Of a DNA stretch of 64,000 nucleotides, positions 46,184 to 56,847 are shown one piece after another. Position 1 is the stretch's first letter. Every line of letters begins with the position of its first letter. The DNA is from Oscarella lobularis. Its lineage: Eukaryota > Porifera > Homoscleromorpha > Homosclerophorida > Oscarellidae. The notes below the pieces were generated by a model, which ran no database searches, was not told the origin of the DNA, and worked only from the letters and a program-made list of their open reading frames with translations. The translations under genes were made by a program, and so were the position numbers. Location: the NCBI RefSeq assembly GCF_947507565.1, contig NC_089179.1, forward strand, positions 1,612,681 to 1,676,680. Direction: 5' to 3'.

Positions 46184-48162
46184 TTACTTTTTCTTTTGTT
46201 CCTGTCGGGGTTTGAGCTTCTTGCGCGCGTTGTCGTCCTTCGCTTGCGCTAGCAGGGGAAAATAAGACAGGTATGAGCTCGTTGTTCCTAATCCCAGACT
46301 ATAAAGTTCAGGAAGGGTCGACGCTCGCCGTCGGGTTAACGGAAGGAGACTGTCATTGGACGCCGGTCCTCTTTGCTCGCCGCCTCTACCAATTCCCCGC
46401 GTAGGAAACGGGTCGTTGGCATCGTCGTCATCGTCTTCCTCGTCGTCCTCCGCCTTCTTCTCAATGTTGAATCTCACGTGTGGAGCGGGGCCTGCAGCAA
46501 TTGACGTCGACGACTTCTCTGCCGTTCTGTTGTCCTTTCTCGACTCGGTGAGAACGTCATTGTCACCCCCGTCGCCTAGTAGTTTTCCACTCCTGTCGCC
46601 TTTTGACCTTTGTAGAGGTGGGAGCCTACCAAACGGCTTCATAATTCCCTTTGGCTTTGCAGAGGTGCCGGCACCGTCTTCTAGACTATTACTGCCTATT
46701 CCTTCCATTTCTGTGCCTCCTTTACCTCCTGTATTTCCTCTATCTTTTGTTCTTGTTGTTGACGTGAGTTCATTTTCTGCAGTGGCGAAACTGTTCTCCC
46801 CAGCACGACTGCCGCCAGATTGACTCTTCTCTCCCTGGGCTCCTGTCAGAATGTTGACACTGTCGGCACCGTCACCGTGTGTACCGCCACGAGATTTAAG
46901 CCGTGAATTTGACGACAATGACGACCGGTTTCCGGATGCCCCAAGATAATCGTTTCTTTTGACATCTGCGAGGGCACCGCCTCCTCCTCCAGCATCCATT
47001 TTTCCGTCATCGCTTTCCAGCTTATCTCGCCCTCGTCCAACTCCGCTTGAATTAGCACCATTGACATTTTTATCATCATCATCATCATCATTTGACCGAT
47101 TTTCTCCTTTGTTTGCCCAACCACTGTCACCGTTCTCGGTGCACTTTTCACAGTCGTCACCGCCGGACACCAGCGACTTCGTACGTCGTTGCACTGAAGA
47201 GCCGTATCCGTTGCCGCTCATTGTCGTCGAATCTATTTCATCGTCTTCGTCAACGGCGGCAAGTTCGCTTTCTGCAGTGTTCCGGCGGCCTCTTCGACTT
47301 TGCCGTCTTCCGGTTCCTGTTCCGCCGACGACGTCGTCCTCGTCGTCGTCTTTGCCGTCGCCACCATCGCTCCTTTTAGTAGTCCCTTGAAGCCTGTCAT
47401 TACCAAAGTTACCTCCGACTCTGGCGGCTGGCTGTTTTCTCTCGTATCTCTCAAGCACTCGTTCGAATTGAGCCGTCGTAGGTCGTGCTTTGCGATTGGC
47501 TCGATTGCCCATCATTGCGGTGAACTGTTTTCGCAGCCAGTCCAACTTCTCCGCTTTATTCTGCAAAAAAAAAGAGAGAAAATAAATAGACGTTTATTTG
47601 AAAATCTCCGCCGAGTCGTCGAACCACAAGATGTATCGGAATCTGTCTGATGATCAGCACGTTTCGAAGTTTTCTACTCCAATAGCTGTCCGGATCGAAT
47701 TCTGCCATTATTTCTTCCCATTCGTCGTCGTCGCTACTTCCGCCATCCGACTCGCTCTCGTCGCCGCCGTCCAGCCAACCGCCGACGACCGGACGCGGCG
47801 GCACTCCGGGATAAACGCGTCGTTTTAGCGGATCGTTGTAGACGGGAGATCGAACGACCGTGTTATCGCATCGACTCAACGGCGCCGACTTGACGCGTCG
47901 CCGCGGTTGAATGGACTGCTTACGTCGATTCCAAGTTTCGTCGGGAGACCCATAGGAAGACGGCAGAGTCGTTAGAAGCGCTCTACGACGTTCGGATTGC
48001 AGTGCGGGAAGAGCAGAAGAAATTCTATTACTCGAACCCCATCGAGGTTTATCCACAGTGAGACTAGTTTTCTACGTGAAAGAGATCATTCGACGTCGGC
48101 GTTGCGATTATATAAGAGTGCCGTACTCGGCCCTGAGACGAAGCCGTCAGCGGTCGAGACAT
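46184..48162 (-). CDS. Uncharacterised protein with long Asp/Gly/Ser-rich region
   Basis: Three exons. ATG 48162 gives MSRPLTASSQGR; a GTACGG intron joins it to KTSLTVDKPRWGSSNRISSA. A basic part with RRRVKSAPLSRCD follows, then an acidic DDDEWEEIMAEFDPDSYWSRKLRN, an intron, and NKAEKLDWLRKQFTAMMGNR, which reads like an ordered helix. About 400 residues of low-complexity Asp/Gly/Ser/Arg sequence fill the last exon to the stop at 46184. I do not recognise a family. The best candidates for homology are the EIMAEFDPDSYWSRKLRN and EKLDWLRKQFTAMM blocks. Proteins with such KSAP and WxxRK blocks are often ciliary, but that is a guess. Confidence 0.6.
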
Positions 48163-48275
48163 GGACAATGCCCGCGAAAGAATCAGTCTCACGTGAGAGA
48201 TCTGTGCGATAGTAGAGGCACGCGCTGACGTGGAGAAAAACAAGTGGAAAATTTCGTTTTTACGTTGGAAATTCG

Positions 48276-50007
48276 TTAGAAGTCTGCTTCGATTGTGCCG
48301 CCGTCGGTGTCGTCATTAAATCGGATGCGTCGCAATTGAACCCCGTTTGCTTTGGCTGTGGAAGTGATAGGCTCTTCAGGAACGGTCCAGCTTTGTTCGT
48401 CTTCAAAGAGCTGATCTTCGTCGTCTTCGAGTGTATCAAGACACGGAATCAATGCCAAAAGACCTATAACGACATCGATCGACTATAACCGTTTACTCTT
48501 CTGCTTCGAATACCTGTCAAGAGTCCTCCCACGATAGCGATACCAAGAGTCGATCCGAGAGCGGCGAGTTGAAACAGGGCTTGCGCGCTTTGCGATCGTC
48601 CGTCGCCGGCCTCGACGTTCCATCCGAGCGCTTGGAGTCGCACCAGTTCGCTGTCGGACGCATTCGACGGCGCTATCGCGGGAAAAATTTCCCAGAACGT
48701 TTCGCCGTAGCGCATGCTGTCGACGGTAACGATGGAAATCATTGCGCCGACCGCGCCAATGATACCGGGCATTCCGTGGAGATTGTGAACGCCGCACGTG
48801 TCGTGAATTTTCCACTTGCGCGTGATAGCGGGCTGTATGAACGCGTAGCCGAGCACGGTGATCGTTCCGGCGAATGCACCGACGAGCAGGGCGCCCCACG
48901 GTTCGATCATGAAATCCGCCGTGTTGCCGATTGCCACGCCGCCGGCTAGGGTCGCGTATTGCACGTGGACCATTTCGAATTTTCCGTGTCGATTCGTCAA
49001 CTGGGAGAAGACAAAGGCGGCGAGAACGCTCGCCGAGAGCGAGTAGTACGTGTTGACGACGGCGCGATGTCGTGCCGAGCCGGCGCCGGCCGTCAGCAAG
49101 GCTCCGTTGAAACTCGGCCAATATATCCACAAGAAAATGGTTCCTGAGAACGAAATTCACTTTTGCGCACGGTCAAGTGAAGATGGATTACCGATGAGAG
49201 CGAGCTGATCCGAATGATAGGTCGACCCTTCCTTGGTGTCGCCCTTTCGAACTTTACTCTTGTCTAAAATGAAAGCGACGGCTAAGCCGAAGTAGGCTCC
49301 AAACGTGTGGACGAATATCGAATTGCCGGCATCGACAGCCTAGAAGCAGGGATTGTCATAGGCGAACTTCGTCTGCCCTCCCCATACCTTGAGATAATGT
49401 GTGCCGACCATAAAGGAAATTCCGTAGAATATCACTTCGAAGAATGCAATGAAAATCAGCTGCCCGGCCGTCACTTTACCTAGGACGGCACCGAACGTTA
49501 TCATGACGGCTGCTGCAGTGAAATCGGCCTCAATCAAACTAAATATGAACTATAAATATTTTCGTGAGATCAATCGAATTTGGTTTCCTACGTCTTGATG
49601 TCGATTTCGACGTCTTTTTCGAAACCGTCCGGAGCCAAGGCAAAGAAACCATTTACAAGTGTCGCCCACTGTATCACAAACGCTCCGACGAGAAAGTTAT
49701 AGCCAATACTGCTGAAACCGTGCCGTTTCAAAAACGTCATGAGAAAACCGAATCCGATGAACATCATGACGTGGACGTCTTGAAAATTCGGATAATGGAA
49801 CTCGACGTCATTGGGTGCCTTTGGCTTCGGTTGACGAGTGAACGTGAGGGTCGTATCGTTACCGTTCGACCCCGCCTCCTCCGTTTCGTACGGCGTTTGG
49901 ACGGATCGGCTACGGTATTGCGTGAAGACGGCGAAGAGTGCGATGAAAATCGCCTCGAAGAAGACGAGCAAGATGGCGAACTTTCGCTTGGCAAAGTACG
50001 CTGCCAT
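48276..50007 (-). CDS. Rh-type ammonium transporter, copy 1
   Basis: Membrane channel for NH3/NH4+ (RHBG/RHCG class). ATG 50007. Motifs in order: [55 protein letters not shown] with the first pore histidine and the preceding aspartate; [49 protein letters not shown] with the second pore histidine. About 12 TM segments. The cytosolic C-terminus starts [15 protein letters not shown]. It is a tandem paralogue of the gene at 50229-51970, in the same orientation with the same intron positions as far as I can see. The extracellular loop after TM1 carries an N-glycosylation site (NDTT). Confidence 0.93.
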
Positions 50008-50228
50008 GACGACGTTGACGATCGGAGGGAAGACAAGGCGTTTTCAACTGCGAGGCGTGCGCATGTAAAAACGCGTGGGTGCACCAAGGGGGGGGAACAC
50101 TTCGCATCAACATTGTATAGCAAGCGATTCGTGCGCGCGAATGATCAATACAACAGCAGCAGAAATCAAAGTGGAGTGGAAAGAACACAAAGAATTCAAA
50201 TCCATCTATCAATTGGTCATGCAGTCTA

Positions 50229-51970
50229 CTACACGGAGCTCTGGGCCGAATTCACGTGAACGTAGCGCGTTTTTAGAGTGCTATTCTCCATGTGACGTCT
50301 GACGACTGCCTGAATGTCATACGTCAATTCTTCGGGCACTTCCCAGTTCTGTTCGTCTTCAAAGAGCCGATCGTCCTCGTCGGGAACAGGGCCGAGACAG
50401 GGAAGCATGGCAAGACAACCTGAAGGAACCTCTTTATTATTCATTGCCTCCATGGACTATTATACTCCTCACCAGCCACAGCTCCGCCGATTATAGCCAA
50501 AGCCAACGTGACACCCAGAGTAGCCAGCTGATAGACGGCCTGAACGGAAGCCGATCGTCCATCGCCCGTCTCTATCTCCCATCCAGCGTGATGCAGTTCA
50601 ATTAGCGCCGTTTGGTTTATCGGCGCTCGAGCTCCAAAGACCTCGTACAGGCCGTTTCCGTACTTGTCGTCGTCGACAACAATAATTGCTATCATAGCCG
50701 CAATGGCCCCGAAAACGCCGGGCATGCCGTGGAGATTGTGGACGCCGCACGTGTCGTGAATGCGAAGTCGTTTCAGAATGAACGGCTGGATGTAGACGTA
50801 GCCGACGACGCTGATGCATCCGGCCAAGAAGCCGACGAGCGACGCGCCCCAAATTCCAACGACAAAATTCGCTGCGTTACCAATGGCAACGCCACCTGCA
50901 AGCGTCGCATTTTGCACGTGAACCATTTCGAATTTTCCGCGCTTGTTGAGAAGCTGCGACACGATGAAGGACGAGGCGACCGACGCGGCGAGAGAGAAAT
51001 AGGTATTGACGACGGCTCGATGGCGAACCGAATGCGTTGCCAGGGCGCCGTTGAAACTGGGCCAGAACATCCAGAGAAAAATGGTACCTGTGAGGAGGAG
51101 AAAAAAATCGAGTGACTGTGTGAAGACCATATATCACTGGATGTCAATAACCAATCATCGAAAAGACGTCGGAGTGATAGACAGACGACTCTTTCTCCTG
51201 TCCCTCCTGGGCGCGTTTCTTGCTCAGGACTCCGGCGAGCGAGAGTCCGAAGTAGGCGCCGAACGAGTGAATGAGCATCGACCCGCCAATATCGACCGCC
51301 TAATCAAAATGTAGGTATGTGGGGGGCGTGGAGAGGGCGTGTCCGAGTACGTGAAAATAATGCTCGCCGATCATGACGTTCAAGCCGTAGAAAATGACCT
51401 CGACGAAAGCGACGACGAGCAGCTGCGACGGACTGATCTTGCCGAGAACGGCGCCGAATGTGATCATGACGGCGGCCGCCGCAAAATCGGACAGGATCAA
51501 ACTAAAGAGAAGCTCGATAAACACAAACGGGCGCGTCCGGTTCACAGTAAAGTGTTAGATTACCTTTGTATATCGACTTCCAACTCGTCGAATCCGTGCG
51601 GCACGAGTGCGAAGAAGCCGTTGGCCAGCGTCGCCCACTGTATGACGAATGCGCCGAGGAGAAAGTTGACGCCGACGCTGCTGAAGCTGTAGCGCTTGAG
51701 GAAGGTCATGAGAAAACCGAAGCCGATGAACATCATGACGTGAACGTCCTGGAAGACGGCGTAGTAGTCGTCGATGTAGTTGGCCGACGGTCTCGGAAAT
51801 CTTCCCGAAGACGACGCATTCGGGTTTCTATCCGGTTCGGCGTTGTCGGATGCCGTCGTTTGGACGAGGCCGTCCTGCGAGCGACCGTAGTTGGCGAATA
51901 GGCCGAATAGGACGAGGAATAGGAGTTCGAACGCGCCGAGAAGTAACGCGAAGGTCACTCGCTGCGACAT
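50229..51970 (-). CDS. Rh-type ammonium transporter, copy 2
   Basis: Second Rh transporter, upstream of copy 1 in transcription order, with 221 bases between its stop and the next ATG. ATG 51970 ([20 protein letters not shown]). [37 protein letters not shown] and [19 protein letters not shown] keep both pore histidines and the aspartate, so both copies should conduct. The C-terminal [16 protein letters not shown] block is shared with copy 1 and is typical of Rh tails. Copy differences lie mostly in the TM1-TM2 loop and the tail. A local duplication with both copies kept is the simplest reading. Confidence 0.93.
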
Positions 51971-52103
51971 TTAGGCGATTTTTCCTGCTTGACGTGCGAA
52001 GGGCGAAAGGGGAAACGTCACGTGATCGTGGGTAGTTAGCGCAGCTTCCGTAATAAGCGAAATTCAATTAGACTATCGCTTCAGTGAAGAAACATAAACA
52101 GCT

Positions 52104-52109
52104 TTTATT
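52104..52109 (-). terminator. Poly(A) signal of the RRM/F-box/LRR gene
   Basis: AATAAA on the minus strand, four bases after the stop at 52113. Confidence 0.6.
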
Positions 52110-52112
52110 CTA

Positions 52113-54973
52113 CTACGATAGCATCTCCGTTTCCAATGGATCGTCATTGGTAAGAAACTCGTAGTAGTCGTCATTGTCGATTAGATGATCGCCTCCCGCG
52201 TAGTAGTTTTCAGGCTCGTCGGACAACTCTTCCTCCTCGCTATCAAAGTCTTAAAAGAAAGAGAAAAAAACGTGTTGAGAAGGAAGTAAGGTCGTTCGAC
52301 GGTCACCTGAGAAAATCTCCTCGTTGTCACGCGCAGAAGTGACAAAGAAGACCTCGAGACCACTGCTTCGTTCTGCGAGCCTTTCGAGCTCTTTTCTTCC
52401 TCGCTCGCTGAAAGACATTTCACTGACAGTCACCTCGAGTTTATGAGGAGTCGTTGCAGCTGAAGTGCGAGCGAGCAAGCTGTCGACCAGCCTATCGCCA
52501 ATACTGTCGCAACCGCTCACGTTCAGGTTCTCCAGTCTGGTGCACTCGCTCACAATGCGGGAAAGACCTAAATTGGCGCATAGAAAAGAAAGAAGGGGGC
52601 GTGCAAGTCTCACTTGCTGATGTCAAAAAATGACAATGTTTAGCAGATAGCGTCCGTAGCGATTCCAGACACGCCAGTTCAATACAAGAAGCATCCGTCA
52701 ACTGATAGAACACCGTGTTCGATGATGAGTTAAATAAACAAGGCAGGGTGTCTCACGGAAGTAACCAAGCTGATGTTTAGCGATTCCAACAGAAAGCAGT
52801 TGCTCAGACACTTGACGCCGTCATCTGTGACGTTTCTACACTGACTTACATCCAACGTACTAGAAAGAAGAGTCAGTTCAGTTGTCAATCTGCCACGCCT
52901 TTCTCTTACCGAAGCAAGCGACAATAGAACGCAATAACCGAAAGCCAACAATCGTCAACTGCGTCATTTCGACTTACGTTGAGTTCCACCTGAGAGATTC
53001 ATAATACAAAGCGGAAGACAAGGGCCACTCGACTGACGTGTACCAAATTTGGAAGACGTTTTAATTCAATAAATCTCACTAACAAGGTACGAAAACGTTT
53101 CCATGAGGCATACAGTAAATTCAAAACGTAATACCTTTAGGGCAATTACTCATCTTGAGGTGTGTGAGTGGGAACTTGAGAAAGACGTATAGGGCACCAT
53201 TAATTAAAGCAAAACTATTTAGGTACCTTTACTATTTCCCTAGCAGCGCTATCGGTCAGTTGAACGCAACCAGACACATCAACGCGAGTCAGCGCGCAAC
53301 CTGCTCTATTTAAAAATTGAAACGCATCATCCGTTACCTGAAGCAAGACAAAAAAAGGTGGGCTCTGCAGTTCTAATCCAGTACGACTACTTTGTGACAT
53401 TGTGATAGCAAGACAGTCGTAAGATTGGGTCCAGCAACAAAAAAGCACTAGTGTAAGTCATTTCAAACTGATCTACTCTGTACAGAACGTCTTGTACCTT
53501 GCCGGTGAATTTCATGCAGCCTTCAAAATCGATAACGCGCAGGTTAGGACACCTGCGAAAGATCCACCAAAGGCTATTAAATTAGAGAAGTTGTACGCAA
53601 AAAATCTAAGACGATCAAACGAGTACTGTAACGAACCATTTCTCTCCCGCAGAAAAACATCGTCGGAGTCGAACTACCTGTCATCAAAGAAGCATGATGC
53701 AACACAAATATGTGACGTTGCGTTGGGCCACCTCCAGTTTCTTGCAATTTTCCACGAGAAACTTTACCGATTGGACCGTGACGGATACTCCGGATAAATC
53801 GAGCTCCTCGAGACTTTTGCACGTATTGCCTGCAAGACCGAATAAAGGCATTTCGCAAACTATTATAACCTAAATCTTTTTTTTTGACTAGCCTATCACG
53901 AGGAGACAGTAGTCAGTCAGGCATCTAGAACACGACGACAGATCGAGAATCTTCAGTCCTCTGCACCCACGTTTCACAACAATCGAGTCAAAGATCTTGT
54001 CCGTCAGAACTAAAGAAATGCGAATGAGCAGAGAACGCGCACGCACGTGTTACACTCACCGCCTTGGGAAAGACTAAAACTATTGCGAAAGTTGAGACGA
54101 GACTTTGATTTCCAAAGACACAAGGCGAGTGATCTCCAACGCTTGCAGACTACAATAGAAAATCAAGCAAGGTGAACCTGCCTAACTAACTAGACACCTA
54201 AGTGCAGACCTCTCTCTAAACAAATAATTTCTCTTATGTCGAGATAGGAAAAAATAGAGAGAAGCACGTCGTCATTCAGCGGAACGTCACTGTCATCAGA
54301 CAGCTGTAAGGAAAACGGCGATTCGTCATTCTCCAGATCTTCATTTGTTATTTTCTTGAGTGCAGCTCGTCGTGACATTTCAGCAGCGGAAACGTTCATC
54401 TTCCTTTAGGATAATGATTCGCTGACACTACGCCTTCTTATCTTCCGTTTTACCTGCCGTCCAATTCGAGTTGCTCGGGTGACGCAGCCAAGGCGCGCCG
54501 AACCGATTCTTTATCATAGAACGCCACAAAACCGAATCTAAAATATATTCAAAGTTCTCAAAGACGGCAGTCGACTAATCTTACCCCTTGGATACACCGG
54601 ATCTGCGTTTCTTGATAATGCAAGCGCGTTGAACCGAGCCAAAAGACGAAAAGAATTTTTTCAAGGAATGAAAATCAACCTTTTCGACGTCAAAAAAATC
54701 AAATTCAAAGAGTCAGACTATCTACCGTACGGAGTAGCTGATGTTGCCAACAAATATTCGCGACGACTCGACGTGCTTTTGGGAACGACTTCCGGCGATC
54801 CTCTCACGTTTTCTACGACGAGGATCGTGGGAGAGGTCGCGCGTACGAGGTACGGCTTCCGCTCGGTGGAGAATTCCGGTTCTCGACGCGGCGCCCTCGC
54901 TGACCAAGCTAAGACCACTTTTTTCTGAGTTCAAATTGAGCTGCTTTAGTTTCTGCAGGCCTCGTGTCGTCAT
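52113..54973 (-). CDS. RRM / F-box / leucine-rich-repeat fusion protein
   Basis: One gene that joins an RNA-recognition motif to an FBXL-type ubiquitin-ligase adaptor. Exon 1 (54973-54731) ends RIFVGNISYS (RNP2). Exon 2 (54679-54585) gives VDFHSLKKFFSSFGSVQRA and SKG. Exon 3 (54537-54454) gives FGFVAFYDKESVRRAL (RNP1). A GTAAAA donor and the AG at 54405-54404 join ELDGR to KMNVSAAEM, which completes the fourth RRM strand. The same exon then runs into LNDDVLLSIFSYLDIREIIC, an F-box. Later exons carry Cys-type LRRs (VDVSGCVQLTDSAARE, LDVSQCRNVTDDGVKCL, LNVSGCDSIGDRLVDSL) and an acidic tail ending DPLETEMLS. The role is inferred: an SCF adaptor that could recruit RNA or RNA-bound proteins. LRR exon borders are approximate. 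Confidence 0.78.
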
Positions 54974-55071
54974 TATTTACGTGGCGACGCGCGTTACAGT
55001 GTACGGGAATCCACATCAATGCGTGCGACGATATTTTTGAGGATATTTTTTGAGGACTGTTATGATATGAA
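54974..55071. promoter_or_regulatory. Shared promoter, RRM/F-box gene and Neuralized-domain gene A
   Basis: 98 bases between divergent ATGs, AT-rich near 55030-55060. It is copied, slightly shortened, in unit B. Confidence 0.45.
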
Positions 55072-56203
55072 ATGGCCGCCTTTCATCGCCGTTGCGGACA
55101 GAATATTCGGCTGACGAAAGAGAACACGGTCGCGCGTCGCGTGGATAGCTACAACCAAGGCGTAGTGTACAGCGCCGAACCGCTCGAGTTAGGGGAAGTC
55201 TTCTCCGTTCGAATCGACGAAAAGGAAGGCGGATGGGCCGGCGGCTTTGTAAGGAAGATGTTCGGGGAGGAATGCCTACCTTTTGGGAGGTTATAGAAGA
55301 TAAATACTGTAGGGTGATCGCTAATATAAATAAATAAATAAATAAATAAATTAGAACGCGTCTTCCTTTACAAAAAACGATACCAAATGGTTAGAAGTTC
55401 ATTATTTGTACGCCATTGTTATAGTTCTAATTCCTGATTAATTAATTAAATCAATGTTTGGGGTTCCTATCAAGCAAAGGATCGTACTTATAATCTCTCC
55501 TTTTCAGAGCATGGGTGTATGTACCTGGGATCCGGAAGTGACGGCCGTGCCCAGCGGCGTATTGTACAACACTCGGAAAGACCTCTGGGTTCTCTCCGGC
55601 AGTACATTGCATCACAATCGCGAAGAATCCAACTACTCTAACGTTCACCTCGAGGCATTGAGTCCCGGCGACGTCGTCGGAGTCACGGTGACCGGCGACG
55701 GAGAGCTTCACTTCATTGTTAACGGAGACGATAAGGGAGCGGCTGCCTATGGTTTGCCCGTCGACGCGTCCATGTGGATGATAGGGGATATATACGGCCA
55801 ATCGAAGCAGATCACCGCGGAAGTAGATTCTTCATCTCGTAAGCGCTTAGGAATTAGTGCACAACTACACGTGTGTGCGAGGTTTTTATATGTAGGAGAT
55901 TTGGTTATGGCTGAAGACTTGGCCGAAGAGGTCGAGGAAGCGGAGGCGGAGGCGGAGGCCGGCAGTAGTCAGTCCATGCTGCACGTTCAAGTACCGCACA
56001 ACGTCTTTGGCAGTTCCGGTGTCTTTCAAATTCCCGTTCACATGGCTGGGCCAGTTGTTGGCGGCGGCGGCGGCGGCGGCGGCGCCGTTAGCGGTGGTGT
56101 TAGCTCCTTGGCAATATCCGCGCCTCCTCCGTCGTTGGCAAAATCAAAAACGTCGAAGACTCGCAAAAAGCTCAAGGCAAAAGACGAAGGAGTGACGGGC
56201 TGA
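55072..56203 (+). CDS. Single-NHR Neuralized-like protein, copy A
   Basis: Three exons (55072-55248, 55508-55838, 55896-56203), 271 residues. One Neuralized homology repeat: FHRRCGQNIRLTKENTVARR, VVYSAEPLELGEVFSVRIDE, GWAGGFSMGVCTWDPEV, WVLSGSTLHHN, LSPGDVVGVTVTGDGELHFI, and VDASMWMIGDIYGQSKQITA. The tail has an EAEAEAEA stretch, a Gly run and a basic end (KSKTSKTRKKLKAKD). There is no RING domain, unlike classic Neuralized ligases, so it may act as an adaptor (inference). It is nearly identical to copy B; differences gather in the exon 2 start (WDPEVTAVPSGVLYNTRKDL against CDPEV...LDVYNQEDH) and the glycine run. Confidence 0.85.
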
Positions 56204-56258
56204 CACGCGCACGCGAGTGATAAGAAAAGAAAAATCGTTACGATTATTTTCCAAATGC

Positions 56259-56280
56259 TGCACGTGTTATTGCACGTGCA
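56259..56280. repeat. Inverted repeat with CACGTG cores
   Basis: TGCACGTG, six bases, CACGTGCA. It can form a hairpin in the 3' UTR of copy A or act as paired E-boxes for the downstream promoter. It is also present in unit B (58038-58060). Confidence 0.6.
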
Positions 56281-56338
56281 CTGCTAAAATAGAAACATCG
56301 GGCTCAATAGCCAATCAACAACGTGCACCACGTGTACC

Positions 56339-56410
56339 ATGGCGTTTCTTGCGACGAAACTCGTTCTTTTCGCGGCTCTAATCGTCGTTGCCGAATCGGC
56401 AGCGAAAAGA
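56339..56410 (+). pseudogene. Truncated ERP29 first exon
   Basis: Starts MAFLATKLVLFAALIVVAES, the same signal peptide as ERP29 at 58123 with two substitutions. It is cut at the duplication junction after about 24 codons and runs into inverted RRM sequence. There is no donor and no downstream exon, so it is a dead fragment. Confidence 0.85.
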
Positions 56411-56416
56411 TCCGTT

Positions 56417-56775
56417 TTACAATTCGAGTTGCTCGAGTGATGCAGCCAAGGCGCGCCGAACCGATTCTTTATCATAAAACGTCACAAAACCGAATCTAAA
56501 ATATATTCAAAGTTCTCAAAGAGGGCAGTCGACTAACCTTACCCCTTGGATACACCGGATCTGCGTTTCTTGATAATGCAAGCGCGTTAAACCGAGCCAA
56601 AAGACGAAAAGAATTTTTTCAACGAATGAAAATCAACCTTTTCGGCGTCAAAAAAATTAAATTCAAAGAGTCAGACTATCTACCGGGCGCCCTCGCTGAC
56701 CAAGCTAAGACCACTTTTTCTGAGTTCAAATTGTGCTGCTTTAGTTTCTGTAGGCCTCGTGTCGTCATTATTTAC
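56417..56775 (-). pseudogene. Truncated copy of the RRM part of the RRM/F-box gene
   Basis: Exons 2 and 3 are recognisable (SSFGSVQRACIIKK; FGFVTFYDKESVRRAL-like). The segment with RNP2 (RIFVGNISYS) is deleted, a one-base loss shifts the rest of exon 1, and the exon 3 donor is gone, so no RRM can be made and there is no F-box part behind it. Confidence 0.85.
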
Positions 56776-56847
56776 GTGGCGACGCGCGTTAGTGTACGGG
56801 AATCGATATCAATGCGACGATATTTTTGAGGACTGTTATGATATGAA

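Larger units (their letters stand above)
54444..56410. repeat. Tandem duplication, unit A
   Basis: First copy of a block of about 1.9 kb: the 5' half of the RRM gene, a Neuralized-domain gene, and the first part of ERP29. It matches 56411 to about 58195 closely, including introns and flanking sequence. The junction to unit B is at 56411-56416, within TCCGTT, which occurs at both ends of the block (54444-54449 and inside ERP29 exon 1 at about 58194-58199). Confidence 0.9.

Noticed and set aside
46356-46823. 155-residue plus-strand ORF rich in Ser and Pro
   Set aside because: Antisense of the Asp/Gly-rich protein; low-complexity GAC/GAT codons give Ser/Pro-rich shadows.
49564-50259. 231-residue plus-strand ORF
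   Set aside because: Antisense of Rh copy 1 and its promoter.
56339-56410. Second functional ERP29 gene
   Set aside because: Only the signal peptide and a few codons remain; it is cut by the duplication junction.
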